Shown here piece after piece: positions 1-8,615 of a stretch of 25,621 nt of DNA. Both the position numbers and the translations under genes were made by a program. The stretch spans positions 1 to 25,621 of the forward strand of contig CAZQEN010000069.1 of assembly GCA_964591605.1 (NCBI GenBank). The letters are read 5' to 3'. Under the pieces are notes generated by a model that made no database searches, was not told the origin of the DNA, and worked only from the letters and a program-made list of their open reading frames with translations. The stretch is from CAYLLT01 sp964591605 (GTDB lineage Bacteria > Planctomycetota > Phycisphaerae > UBA1845 > PWPN01). How positions within the stretch are numbered: position 1 is the stretch's first letter; each line of letters starts with the position of its first letter.

Positions 1-682
1 CCACCGCGCCGGGCACGGCAGGCGTGTCTTGGAAGCCTTGCGAGCCGTCGCCCACGCGCAGGTGGAGGTCCCGATACCCCAGGCTGGCCAGCCGTCTTCG
101 GGCCGTTCGGGCCAGGCTGGCGAGTCTCTCCACCGAGTACACCTCGGCTCCGCAGGCAGCCAGCACAGCCGCCTGATAGCCGGAGCCGGTCCCCACCTCC
201 AGCACCCGGTCTCCCGGTTCCACCCGGGCTAGCTCGGTCATCAGGGCCACGATGTAGGGCTGGGAGATCGTCTGATCCTCGCCGATGGGCAGCGGCGAAT
301 CCGCATACGCCTGATGGCGCAACCCCCGGGGCACGAACGCGTGACGCGGCACCAGCCGCATCGCTTCGAGCACGGCCGGGTCCTTGACCGGCGGCCGCCC
401 ATCCGAGGGGTCGGCGAGCTGCTCCTGCACCATCGCCGCCCGCTGCTGCACGAACTCCCGGGCACCGGGCGGAGTCGGTCGATCCCGCAGGCCCGCCGGC
501 CGGCTCGACGACATCGTCGCCGCCGGTCGACTCCGCACCGCAGCCTCGCGCGTGCCCGTGGGGCGATCCTCCGAGCCGGCGCAACCCGCCGCGGACAGAA
601 TGCCCGCACCCGTGACCCAGATCACGACCAGGAAAGGTCTCAGCGTCCGCGGCTGCGCAGAGCGAGGTGACAGAGGGCTCAT
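1..682 (-). CDS. pcm: Protein-L-isoaspartate O-methyltransferase, lipoprotein form, 3' end cut off
   Basis: The first 227 residues are visible; the gene runs off the left edge. The family transfers a methyl group from S-adenosylmethionine to damaged isoaspartyl residues in proteins, starting their repair. The sequence shows the family signature QTISQPYIVALM (about residues 137-148) and the SAM-binding motif VLEVGTGSGYQ (about 160-170). The N-terminus is unusual: a hydrophobic stretch (about 17-33) ends in SAAGC with Cys34, which looks like a lipobox, followed by a low-complexity linker to about residue 75. The protein is therefore probably exported and lipid-anchored rather than cytoplasmic. 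The start at 682 is chosen because AGGTGA lies a few bases upstream; an ATG at 686 is in another frame. A TAGAAT box at 714-719 (minus) is a likely -10. The family call is firm; the location is inferred. Confidence 0.88.
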   Translation of the reverse strand, partial: MSPLSPRSAQPRTLRPFLVVIWVTGAGILSAAGCAGSEDRPTGTREAAVRSRPAATMSSSRPAGLRDRPTPPGAREFVQQRAAMVQEQLADPSDGRPPVKDPAVLEAMRLVPRHAFVPRGLRHQAYADSPLPIGEDQTISQPYIVALMTELARVEPGDRVLEVGTGSGYQAAVLAACGAEVYSVERLASLARTARRRLASLGYRDLHLRVGDGSQGFQDTPAVPGAV

Positions 683-713
683 ACATCACCTCTCAGGAGA
701 CATGTGTCGGTGC

Positions 714-719
714 ATTCTA
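714..719 (-). promoter_or_regulatory. Candidate -10 box for the pcm-like gene
   Basis: Read on the minus strand the bases are TAGAAT in the context GGTAGAATGC, 31 bases upstream of the chosen start. No good -35 is visible at 16-18 bases. The same TAGAATG string recurs upstream of three other genes in this window. Confidence 0.4.
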
Positions 720-734
720 CCGCGCCGGGGAGAA

Positions 735-863
735 ACTCGAATGACGAAACCCGAATGACGAATGAATGACGAAATCCGAATGACCCAAACCGAAGGGCGG
801 TCCCTGTTCGTCTGGCTGCGGCGGATCTTCGTCATCCTGGTTCGTCATTCGTCATTCCCGTCC
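735..863. repeat. GAATGACGAA-type intergenic repeat, copy 1
   Basis: The left part carries several tandem copies of a GAATGACGAA-like unit (about 739-785). The right part (about 828-859) carries the inverted form, TTCGTCATTC. The whole can fold into a long imperfect hairpin. A second, shorter copy with the same two arms lies at 9746-9834. The reading frames through it look like repeat read-through rather than genes. The stretch 864-978 between this repeat and the next gene shows nothing recognisable. Confidence 0.75.
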
Positions 864-978
864 AGGTGGGGCATTGGAGCACTGCCAGCTGCATACATCC
901 CTCGCGCGGGGAGCGAGCAGAGCCGCGACCGTCAGGAAGCGGAAAAACCCTTGGGTGCAAGCAGTCGCGGCGGGCGAG

Positions 979-1803
979 TCACGGGCAGAGTGCCTGATGA
1001 GGCGGGGAGGCAACACGGCTTTTCACGAACAGGGCGTGGTCCATCACGAGGTTGCCGCCGCTGAGCGTCACGTCATGCTGCGGGTTGGCTGCGGCCGTCT
1101 GGCCGACCTTGCCCTGGGTGAAGATCACATCGCTGAGGTTCACCACGCCCGACATCGTCGTGTCGGCCAGCAGCGAGCGGATATTGCAGTCGTTGTCGGT
1201 GCCGATCAGGTTGCTGATCGCCCCGGCGCCGATGGTGATGGTGTAACAGGTCTCGTCGGGAAGCACACCGGCGTTGAACGTGATGGCCATGGTGTCCGCA
1301 TCGGCCATCGACACCGAGGTGGGCACGTAAGCGACCGGTCCGCCCAGCACACCGCCGGGATAGCTCGTGGTGCGCCCGACTATGGTCACGCTGGCCGTAT
1401 TGACGATGGCCACCGGGACGCTGAAATCCACCTCGATTCTCTGGATGCCGCCGGAGCGGGTTTCAACCGTAGGTCCGCCCAAGCCGTTGCCGGTTGCCGT
1501 CGCGTTGAGGGCGATGGGCTGGTTGCCGATGCCGCTGTGGCTGCGCACGGATCGCCAGGCGGTGATCGTCACCGGCGTAGAGTACTGGTAGCAGGGAATC
1601 GCCCCGGCGTGCAGGCTGACTCCGGCGCCAGTGGTGAAACCGATCGCGGTCTGGCCGAGGTTCATCAGATTGCCGCCTGGTCCGGCGGTCTCGGCCCCGC
1701 CCGAAAAGATCGGGGCGACGGCGATGTCCGCCTGCAGGTTGCCCGAGATCGGCAGCATCAACGCCGACGCCACAACCAACAGGGCCACATGTTTCGCGTT
1801 CAT
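979..1803 (-). CDS. Secreted protein with Ig-like region and degenerate dockerin-like tail
   Basis: A 274-residue exported protein of unknown function. The chosen start gives a clear signal peptide (hydrophobic to about residue 24, ending near NLQA) and has GGAGA about 9 bases upstream; longer in-frame starts would put charged residues before the signal. The middle (roughly 130-210) reads as a beta-rich Ig-like domain of the type with 'DFSVPV...TFNAGVLPDETCYTITI', as in Big_5/SbsA-like modules. The C-terminus (about 215-265, from DTTMSGVVNLSDVIFTQGKV) resembles a planctomycete dockerin-like repeat pair, but the calcium loops are poor. It is the last of four same-strand genes for exported proteins, 53 bases after the metalloprotease. 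It probably acts outside the cytoplasm; no catalytic residues are recognisable. Confidence 0.7.
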   Translation of the reverse strand: MNAKHVALLVVASALMLPISGNLQADIAVAPIFSGGAETAGPGGNLMNLGQTAIGFTTGAGVSLHAGAIPCYQYSTPVTITAWRSVRSHSGIGNQPIALNATATGNGLGGPTVETRSGGIQRIEVDFSVPVAIVNTASVTIVGRTTSYPGGVLGGPVAYVPTSVSMADADTMAITFNAGVLPDETCYTITIGAGAISNLIGTDNDCNIRSLLADTTMSGVVNLSDVIFTQGKVGQTAAANPQHDVTLSGGNLVMDHALFVKSRVASPPHQALCP

Positions 1804-1856
1804 GAGTCGCATTCTCCGTTGCCTGGCGACCATCGGCCGCCCGAAGTCGTCATCGG

Positions 1857-3143
1857 TCATTGCACGACGGCCGAACCGCCGTTGGCCCAATATGTGCCCG
1901 GCTTGTCCAGCAGGACGCTGCCCGCCTCGTTGATGGTGCCCGGCAGCAGCCAGAAGACGCTGTTGTTGGGCGCCGCGTCATGAGCTTGCTGCAGGCTGTC
2001 GTACGGGCGAACACACCGGCCATCTTCGACGCCGGCCAGCGTGCCGACATAGACCATCCTCTGGGAGCTGAGGCACGACTCGGTGCTCAGGGCCGGCTGA
2101 ACGCAACCGGGGATGCCCGCCTGCTCGTCCTTGAACTTCTGGTACTCCTCGAGCGTGATGCACGAGTATTCGATGTCGGATCGGATCGAGAGCAACTGGG
2201 GCGAGGTGCCGGCGCCGGCCACATCCGTGATGTTCGCCCACTCGTTGTAGTCGCTCATCGTCGTGAGGTTGCCGGTCGATCCGCACCAGCCGTTGTTGCC
2301 GCCGTTGATGTCCTGGGCGACGCTGGCCTCCAGCGTGCCGTCACAATCCCAGTCGGTCGGGCTCATCGTGGTGCCGCGGTTCTCATTCAGGTTGTTTTCG
2401 TTGAGCGTGCACATTCGACCGTGCGAGTAGTCGATGTCCTTGAACAGGGCGGCTTCGATGGTCATGTTCGTGCAGAGCAGGTTCGCCCGCACGCCGTCGA
2501 GCTGATAACGATAGCTCATGATACTGGGCAGGTTCGGCACGAAGGGCCCGACATAGGTGGCGGTGGTCGTATCGCTGCCGCAGTCCATCGTGCCGCAGTG
2601 CGAAAGGCCCAGATTGTGACCAAACTCGTGCGCCAGCGTCGCGGCCTGCTCGAAGAGCGTGCCTGTCTGGCCGGAGAACGCCCCGAGCGTCACGATGAAG
2701 TCGACGCTTCCATTGGCCAGGCCTGAACTCGTTGTCGTCGAGCAGGTATTGTCCTGGTACTGGTGGGCGAAGATGCAGTAATGCCAGCCGCCGCCGTTGT
2801 TGTCGAAGTTGGCGGCCTTGATCGCTCCGTAGCTGTCAGCGCTGCCCGAATAGGTAAACAGGCTCTGCGTGCAATTGGCCGGGTTGCGTTTCAGGACGTT
2901 GTAGTGCGTGATCGCGTCGTCGACCTGCACGATCAACGTATGGCCCTGGCAGGCGAACATCTGCTGCACCGCCTGGATGACGGCGTTGCTGGGCTGGTGA
3001 GAATGGGTGCCCACCATGTAATCAATCTCGATCCGGAAGGTGTCGGCGACCGCCGGCCCCGCGAGGAGCAGGCACAGGCCTGTTGCGATCCATCCCAGCG
3101 ATCGGTGGTAATGCGAGGGCGCTTGTTGCGTTCGGGAATTCAT
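1857..3143 (-). CDS. Secreted metzincin-type zinc metalloprotease
   Basis: A 428-residue protein with a signal peptide (cleavage probably after about residue 33, AVA-D). The zinc site HEFGHNLGLSH (172-182) is the full metzincin motif HExxHxxGxxH, with catalytic Glu173. A Met-turn follows in SIMSY (Met209). Many cysteines suggest disulfides outside the cell. It should hydrolyse proteins or peptides; the substrate cannot be told. The last ~65 residues (from about 365) are a separate module ending GGSAVVQ that looks like the first turn of a parallel beta-helix and resembles the tail of the serine protease at 5138-6538. AGGTGG lies 6 bases before the start. It is the third gene of the four-gene exported-protein run, 24 bases after the fibre-like gene. 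Confidence 0.88.
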   Translation of the reverse strand: MNSRTQQAPSHYHRSLGWIATGLCLLLAGPAVADTFRIEIDYMVGTHSHQPSNAVIQAVQQMFACQGHTLIVQVDDAITHYNVLKRNPANCTQSLFTYSGSADSYGAIKAANFDNNGGGWHYCIFAHQYQDNTCSTTTSSGLANGSVDFIVTLGAFSGQTGTLFEQAATLAHEFGHNLGLSHCGTMDCGSDTTTATYVGPFVPNLPSIMSYRYQLDGVRANLLCTNMTIEAALFKDIDYSHGRMCTLNENNLNENRGTTMSPTDWDCDGTLEASVAQDINGGNNGWCGSTGNLTTMSDYNEWANITDVAGAGTSPQLLSIRSDIEYSCITLEEYQKFKDEQAGIPGCVQPALSTESCLSSQRMVYVGTLAGVEDGRCVRPYDSLQQAHDAAPNNSVFWLLPGTINEAGSVLLDKPGTYWANGGSAVVQ

Positions 3144-3167
3144 GCGGACCCACCTTTCCCTGCATCG

Positions 3168-5084
3168 TTACTGCAGTGTCACCAAAACCAGCACCAGTCC
3201 GCGTCCCGACTCGAGCGAGGTCATAGCCTTGCCGAGAATCGCGCCCTGGGCCTTGGTGTGATCAGTGACCTTCATGGCGTGCCCCGATGTTGGTGAGGAA
3301 GTGAGCAGGTCGCCCGGCTGAATCGCCCCGTTGGAGGCGTCGCAGCGGCAGTAAACACGGCCGGTGAGAGCGACAGGGAGCTGGCCGTCGGCGAGCGAAT
3401 TGCGCTGGGCCATCATCAGACCTGACTTCACACCGCCCGCGCCGCTGATGACCCCGGCGACCGTGCGGTCGTACGCCGCCTCGCTGACCACCAGCTTGCC
3501 GGGGTTCTTCGGGTCAATGCAGACCACGCTCCCCGGTTCAGCCGGCTTGCCGGTCGAGCGATCCAGGATGTCGAAATGCTCGGAGAGGTCGCTGCCACCC
3601 GTGATCTGCAGCTCCTGCGTGACAATGCGGCCGTCGTTGGTCGCTCCGCTGACAAACTCGGCGTCCAACTGGATAGTCGTGACTCCGGCCGAGTTTCGGA
3701 GCAGAATCTGTCCGCCGGTCGTGGAGTCCTCGGCCCCCAGGATCTCGACCGTCTCTGTGCCATCGTTGTCGAATACTGAGATCTCGCCGCCGGTGCCGGC
3801 GCTTTCGCCATCCAACTGGATGCGGGTTCCGCTGACGCTGTCGCGGACCGCGATGATACCACCCTGATTGGTGCCGTTGTCGCCGTCGATCGTGACGCCC
3901 GTGCTGCCGTCGTTCTGATAGAGGGAGATAAAACCGGCGCCGCTGCTGTCGCCGTCCAGCGTGATCCGGTTCGACCCCGCTGTGTTGCGGAGCCCGACAA
4001 ACGCTGCATCGCCGCTGTCGCCATCGAGCTGGATCGTGTTCGTCCCGACAGCGTTTCGGATGTAGATATTGCCGCCCTCGGCAGCGGATTGAGCACCGAG
4101 AATCTCCACCGTTTCGGTTCCGTCATCATCGTACAACGAAAGCTCGCCGCCCGTTCCGGTACTCTGGCCTCTGGCATCGACGCGCGTGGCCCCGTCGGCG
4201 TCTCTGAGCTGCAGCACGCCGCCGGTGTCGACGATGGAGCCCGTGGCGCTGAGAAACACGGTGGTGTTATTGTTCGTGATGTCGTTAAGCCAAAGCTCAC
4301 CCCAGGTCGGACCCCAAAGCCGAATTTGTTCCAGGCCGTCGCTGCCGTAGGTGCTGATGCGACTGCCGTTGCCGAGGAGCTCGATGGTGGCCTGGGCCTG
4401 CGCCCCGTCATGCAGCCTGAGCAGGCCGGACGCCAGCGGCGCAACTCCGCGCCCGAGCGCGATGCTGTCATCCAGTTCCTCGCTCGCCACACGGTCGACG
4501 CGGTAGGCATACGGCACGGCGGTGAGCTGGATGCGTGGCGCGAGTTCTGCGCCGCCGTTGACGCTCACGCCCATCTGGCGGCCGGTGCCATCAAAACTTG
4601 AAGTGGGCACGGGCACCTGCGTATCGGCCACGCCGTTGGTGAGTGGGACGCCGAGCACGTCGATCGGCGCGCCGACCGCGACGCCACCCGGGCTTGTGTA
4701 TACCTGGAATCGCAAATTCACCGGACCAACCAGCGGCACGCCGCCGCCGTCCTTGAGCAGCGCCTGGAAACTGAGGCGCGCCGACGTGCTGTCGAGGATG
4801 GGCGCGAGCAAGCCCGGGCCCGAACCGGCGGACTTGGACGCCGGCTGCTCGGCCGGCGTGGAGGGTGGAGCCTGGTTGCCTATGGCGGTCGGATCCGGTG
4901 GTGCCGGATCTGCGGGCGCGTCAGCAATCGTCTCCGTCCCGCTGCTGTACCCGTCCTCAGGAGCGGGTGGTTCCAGCGGCGAGGTGTCCGCCCCGACGAC
5001 GCTCATCCGGGAGTCGAGCAGAGCCAGCGGCCCGAACAGAGCCACCAGTGCGAAGATTCCGACTGACGAAATCGAACGTTTCAT
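3168..5084 (-). CDS. Secreted repetitive fibre-like protein with tail-fibre-type C-terminal domain
   Basis: A 638-residue exported protein. Residues 1-32 form a signal peptide, then comes a Pro/Ala-rich linker (to about 95). Residues about 104-200 match the opening domain common in bacterial fibre-like proteins (FQALLKDGGGVPLVG ... PYAYRVDRV). Residues about 220-480 are short beta repeats of the form 'x-I-x-L-D-G-x-S-x-x-x-G-x-I-x-L-x-N-x-x-G'. T300 to about D355 and T420 to about D475 are near-duplicates exactly 120 residues apart. The C-terminal ~145 residues (from GSDLSEHFDI) resemble a domain seen in phage-tail-like and surface proteins (PGSVVCID ... GRVYCRCDA ... GDLLTSSPTSGHAMKV ... GLVLVLVTLQ). 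The role is probably a surface or secreted fibre. The start at 5084 is supported by AAAGGG 8 bases upstream; longer in-frame readings are out-of-gene. Confidence 0.82.
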   Translation of the reverse strand: MKRSISSVGIFALVALFGPLALLDSRMSVVGADTSPLEPPAPEDGYSSGTETIADAPADPAPPDPTAIGNQAPPSTPAEQPASKSAGSGPGLLAPILDSTSARLSFQALLKDGGGVPLVGPVNLRFQVYTSPGGVAVGAPIDVLGVPLTNGVADTQVPVPTSSFDGTGRQMGVSVNGGAELAPRIQLTAVPYAYRVDRVASEELDDSIALGRGVAPLASGLLRLHDGAQAQATIELLGNGSRISTYGSDGLEQIRLWGPTWGELWLNDITNNNTTVFLSATGSIVDTGGVLQLRDADGATRVDARGQSTGTGGELSLYDDDGTETVEILGAQSAAEGGNIYIRNAVGTNTIQLDGDSGDAAFVGLRNTAGSNRITLDGDSSGAGFISLYQNDGSTGVTIDGDNGTNQGGIIAVRDSVSGTRIQLDGESAGTGGEISVFDNDGTETVEILGAEDSTTGGQILLRNSAGVTTIQLDAEFVSGATNDGRIVTQELQITGGSDLSEHFDILDRSTGKPAEPGSVVCIDPKNPGKLVVSEAAYDRTVAGVISGAGGVKSGLMMAQRNSLADGQLPVALTGRVYCRCDASNGAIQPGDLLTSSPTSGHAMKVTDHTKAQGAILGKAMTSLESGRGLVLVLVTLQ

Positions 5085-5137
5085 GACGCTTACCCTTTCC
5101 GATCCGAGGTTTCTGCGAACCTGTCTTTGATCCGGTA

Positions 5138-6538
5138 TCAGTTGCCGATGACGACTATCCCCACCGGCGCCAAGAACAAGAAGCTCTTGCCATCCGCGCC
5201 GGCGGTGAAGGTGTTGCCCGTCGCCGCAGTGTACGAACCCTCGACGATCACCACGCGACCGCCGGAGACCACATTGGTGACGCCTTCGGTCACGGTGTTC
5301 CACGGGCGGAAGACGCTGCCGTCCTCAGCCGGGGAGGTCGGCGGCTGCACGGCATCCACGTATTTCGAATTGCTGCCCGGAAAGCCTGCGAGCGCCGTCT
5401 CGAGGGCGTTCACCTCGAACGAAGTACCCGAGTTCGACCCGGTTCCGTCCGGCTGGCACCCCGCGTTGGTGTGAATGCCGATCGCGAACTGATTGCTTTC
5501 CCAGATGATCGGGCTGCCGGAGTTGGCGCCCTGGGTATCCACCTGGTAGCGGTGAGAAATGTCCGAGCCGGAGATGGTTTCACTCACGTAAGGGCCGGTG
5601 GAGGTTTGCTCGGTGCGGTTGGCCGTGCCGGTGTCGACGCCGTATCCGGTGACGCGAATGGTGTTGTTGACCGCCGGATTCTCCCGCGTCATCCGCTTGA
5701 AACCGCGGGTGATGTGCGGCAAATCGCCGTTGGTGGTATTCGCGAACACGCCGAATACGCACCAGTCCTTGCCCAGGCCCTGGCCCTCGCCGTCAAAGCG
5801 CCACTGCACGCCGCTCGTGTTGATGGGGTATTGATCCTCCGGCGCGGACGCGTTGGGTGTGCCGTCCGGGTCCGAGAGCGGCACATCGAACGAGATCACG
5901 CCCGCGAGGTCCAGTACGCCGTCAGGCAGTTGCGAGCCGCCCTGATCAGGATCGAAGTCGCAGCAGTGCCCGGCCGTCAGCGCCGAACCGTTGGAGGTCA
6001 ACCACGCCGTGCACCCATTGATGCGCCCCACCGCCGCATCGGTGGAGGCCACACGGTTATCCGCACCGCACAGGCTCTCGATCCCCCCCTCATCCTGGAT
6101 CTTCCCCCCGACCCGATCACCCACCACCAGCCGGTCGATCGCGACAAAGATCCCGTCTTCCCCGGGCGCTGCAAAAAGCTCGACTTCGACCGCATCTCCG
6201 TTGAAATACGCGGTCGAGTTTTGCCACATCTGGATCGAGCGGGCGTCGAGCCGCTGCACCGCCCCATCCTCGAGCGAGCGGAACGTCACGTAACCCTTCG
6301 TCCCGAGCTTGTGATTGGCCAGGTGAATTCGCAGCCATGCCGCCCCCGGTGCTCGAATGGTATGTCGGAAGACGGACTGCGGACCGGCGGCCGCCTGCGC
6401 CGGGCCGCGGTGATCGCCCGAATGGAGGTTGAACTCCTGTTGATGTTGAGGAAAGAACACCGGTTCAGCCTGCAGCCGCGGTGGACCCACGGCCAGCATG
6501 CTGGCGATCCCCAGAAGGGCAATCCGGCTCCTGCACAT
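5138..6538 (-). CDS. Secreted trypsin-like serine protease
   Basis: A 466-residue protein with a signal peptide (about 1-24). Residues about 55-140 form a beta-sandwich-like pre-domain (with WQNSTAYFNGDAVEVEL). The protease domain follows: His191 in LTAGHC, a likely Asp258 in KDWCVFGV, and Ser340 in ANSGSP, the chymotrypsin-fold triad in the right order. The Gly usually two before the Ser is Ala, as in a minority of bacterial relatives. The last ~75 residues (from YVDAVQPP) are a separate module with RPWNTV and ending GIVVIGN, like the tail of the metalloprotease two genes downstream. AAGGGGG precedes the start by 7 bases. This is the first gene of the four-gene exported-protein run and probably carries its promoter. 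It should cleave proteins outside the cytoplasm; specificity is unknown. Confidence 0.87.
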   Translation of the reverse strand: MCRSRIALLGIASMLAVGPPRLQAEPVFFPQHQQEFNLHSGDHRGPAQAAAGPQSVFRHTIRAPGAAWLRIHLANHKLGTKGYVTFRSLEDGAVQRLDARSIQMWQNSTAYFNGDAVEVELFAAPGEDGIFVAIDRLVVGDRVGGKIQDEGGIESLCGADNRVASTDAAVGRINGCTAWLTSNGSALTAGHCCDFDPDQGGSQLPDGVLDLAGVISFDVPLSDPDGTPNASAPEDQYPINTSGVQWRFDGEGQGLGKDWCVFGVFANTTNGDLPHITRGFKRMTRENPAVNNTIRVTGYGVDTGTANRTEQTSTGPYVSETISGSDISHRYQVDTQGANSGSPIIWESNQFAIGIHTNAGCQPDGTGSNSGTSFEVNALETALAGFPGSNSKYVDAVQPPTSPAEDGSVFRPWNTVTEGVTNVVSGGRVVIVEGSYTAATGNTFTAGADGKSFLFLAPVGIVVIGN

Positions 6539-7014
6539 GCTGCAACCCCCTTTCCGGCTGTCGTCGGGATGCGAGAACGAGGCATTCGCCTTGCGCCCGA
6601 CTGGATGCGGGGCGCCGCGCGCAGAAGATCACGCAATGGCGGCGAACCGCCCGGCATTATGCCGAGGCAATCAGGCCCTTCACGGGCCCCTGTGGATTCG
6701 ACCCGAATCCTCCCTCGCGCCGATCGCGCGCCGGGAGGCCATACATAGAAACGCAAAGAAGGATGTGAGACTCGCCGATGCAACAGGCAGAGGTGCAATC
6801 CCTCCTCGTCCGTACCCAATACCAATTTGCCACAGGTCCGGGCGGGAGTCAAAGGAATAATTCAAAAAACTGAAGCGCGGGGTGGGCGTTGATCCCAGCC
6901 GGGTCGGGCGGCCCGTGGCGACTCCCGCCTGCACGGGGCGGGCCGGATCCGCTGCAGGCCGACACCCCAGGTTCTCAGTCGTGCCCGGGGGACGGCACAC
7001 GCCGGCAAGTCGCT
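6539..7014. other. Intergenic region upstream of the protease cluster
   Basis: 476 bases without a credible gene. It lies between the end of the glycoside-hydrolase-like gene and the start of the serine protease, both on the minus strand, so it should hold a terminator and a promoter. On the minus strand a T6 run at about 6864-6869 follows GC-rich sequence but no clean stem is visible. A 13-base palindrome at 6652-6664 (CGGCAT-T-ATGCCG) overlaps a CATAAT that could be a -10 for the cluster; this is weak. Confidence 0.3.
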
Positions 7015-8511
7015 TCAGTTGATGCAGTTGGGGTTGAAGGTGATCTTCGGACCGCTGTAGCAGTTCAGCATGATCGCCAGATCAGCTCCATCGATGGCGG
7101 TGTTCTGATCCAGATCGGCATCCACGCAGGCCGGATCCTGCACCACGACGAATGCCCCCGTGATGCAGTTCTGGAAATGGGCGAAGTCGGTCTGGTCGAC
7201 ATCGTTGTCGGCGTCGAAGTCGCCGAAAGCGGCCGCCACGTTGTTGTGGAATCGGTAGGCATGCACCTCAAACGGCCCGAACCAGTCCGTGAACGAGCCG
7301 CCCGCGGCCGTCACCTTCCGCGGCTCCTCGAACAGCAGCTCACCCACGCCGGCCCACGCGGGCAGCCCGCTGAACGTCACCTGCACCGTCGCCCCCTCGC
7401 GTTTGCACGCGAGAATGAACAGGTCGGCCCCCGCCTCGCGCACGCAGAACTCGATGTCCGTCGCTCCCGCCACCTGGACCGGCAGCGTTGACTCGGCCGC
7501 CACCAGGGCCGGCGCCAGCGGGCTGTGGGTTCCCAGCTCCTGCACCACCGCCTTGAGCACCCTGTTCCAGAACGTCCAGTTCCACCCCAGCGCGTTGTCC
7601 TCCGGCGTGTTCGCGATCGTGTTGGTGCCGCCGAAGAACATCAGGCCCCGCGCCCCGTTGACGATCGCCTGATAGGCCATGTACCGCGACTGCGGAAAGG
7701 TCGGAAACCGGAGCGTCTTGCCCGGATTCGTCACGCCGCTCCAGGCAATCTGCTCGATCATCCAGATCTGCTTCTGGTAGTTGCCCACCTGATCCAGAAA
7801 CAGCGTGTAATCCCCCACCATGCTGATTTCCTTGTTGGCCAGCAGCGAGTTCGCCCCCGGCGGGTAGCCGATCGGGTAAATGTCCAGGGCCAGGATATCG
7901 GCGGCGACGTTGTAGGGCTGGAGGTCCTGCAGGGTTCCCCGCGGCGCGTGCGTCTGTACCACCGGATGGTTCTGATCCTCCTGCTTGATCACGTTGTAGC
8001 CGCGCTGCAGGTCGGCCACCGATACGCCGCCCCACCAGGCCTCGTCATAGTTCTTCCACAGCCCCAGCCCCGGATGGTTCTTGAACGTGTTCACCACGAA
8101 GCGCAGCTCGTTCTCGGTGGCCGTGTCGCCGGCCGCGAACTTCGAAAGCTCCTTGAGATTCAGCCATGCGTACATTCCGTGGGCGGCGCCCCAGTTGAGA
8201 GCCGCCTGGTGCTCGGCGATCACCTGGCTGTCCCAGTTGCCCGGCGTCGCCACGCGATACAGCAGCGCGCCCGCATCACGCAGCTCCTGCATCGCGTCCT
8301 TGCCGTCGGGCGTCACGCCGTTCGTGGGCGGACCCGGCGAGAAGCCGATGGGAAACACCTTCTGGCCGTTGATGACCAGCACCCGGTCCGCGTTCACCGT
8401 CACGACGGTCCCCTGCCCGGCCGCGATGGACGCTGCCGCCAGTACCGCCACCGGCATGAACAGCCACGACCGTACCCGGACCACCCCTTGCGTGAACTTC
8501 TGCATTGGCAT
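7015..8511 (-). CDS. Secreted glycoside-hydrolase-like TIM-barrel protein with dockerin
   Basis: A 498-residue exported protein. Signal peptide about 1-33 (ends AAGQG). The body (about 38-425) has the layout of a retaining clan-A-type glycoside hydrolase: a likely acid/base Glu157 in NYDEAWWGG and a likely nucleophile Glu253 in IWMIEQIAW, then FFGGTNTI. The fold assignment is from pattern, not alignment. The C-terminal 71 residues (428-498) form a good dockerin-like domain with two calcium-loop-like segments, DFDADNDVDQTDF and DADLDQNTAIDGADL. In planctomycetes such domains are common on secreted enzymes without classical cellulosomes, so the partner is unknown. The start at 8511 is chosen for GGAGG 5 bases upstream; 8505 is an alternative. 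A TAGAAT at 8567-8572 is a likely -10. It probably acts on a polysaccharide or oligosaccharide outside the cell. Confidence 0.75.
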   Translation of the reverse strand: MPMQKFTQGVVRVRSWLFMPVAVLAAASIAAGQGTVVTVNADRVLVINGQKVFPIGFSPGPPTNGVTPDGKDAMQELRDAGALLYRVATPGNWDSQVIAEHQAALNWGAAHGMYAWLNLKELSKFAAGDTATENELRFVVNTFKNHPGLGLWKNYDEAWWGGVSVADLQRGYNVIKQEDQNHPVVQTHAPRGTLQDLQPYNVAADILALDIYPIGYPPGANSLLANKEISMVGDYTLFLDQVGNYQKQIWMIEQIAWSGVTNPGKTLRFPTFPQSRYMAYQAIVNGARGLMFFGGTNTIANTPEDNALGWNWTFWNRVLKAVVQELGTHSPLAPALVAAESTLPVQVAGATDIEFCVREAGADLFILACKREGATVQVTFSGLPAWAGVGELLFEEPRKVTAAGGSFTDWFGPFEVHAYRFHNNVAAAFGDFDADNDVDQTDFAHFQNCITGAFVVVQDPACVDADLDQNTAIDGADLAIMLNCYSGPKITFNPNCIN

Positions 8512-8566
8512 CACAACCTCCGCGTCCCGCCGCCGCTCGATCGGGCGGAGCCCCTCACGACACATC

Positions 8567-8572
8567 ATTCTA
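8567..8572 (-). promoter_or_regulatory. Candidate -10 box for the dockerin-bearing hydrolase
   Basis: On the minus strand the bases read TAGAAT (context GGTAGAATGA), about 55 bases before the start codon at 8511. No convincing -35 was found. Confidence 0.4.
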
Positions 8573-8615
8573 CCCGGAAACGCCTCAGATCGACCCCAGC
8601 GCTGCAGAATCCCGG

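Noticed and set aside
762..1064. Open frame with residues such as NDEIRMTQTE and RHSSF
   Set aside because: It is read-through of the GAATGACGAA repeat and overlaps the dockerin-like gene on the other strand.
6652..6664. CGGCAT-T-ATGCCG as an operator and promoter for the protease cluster
   Set aside because: Only one copy and no -35 at a suitable distance; could be chance.
5471..6748. Long plus-strand frame opposite the serine protease
   Set aside because: Arg/His/Val-rich shadow of a gene with signal peptide and catalytic triad on the minus strand.
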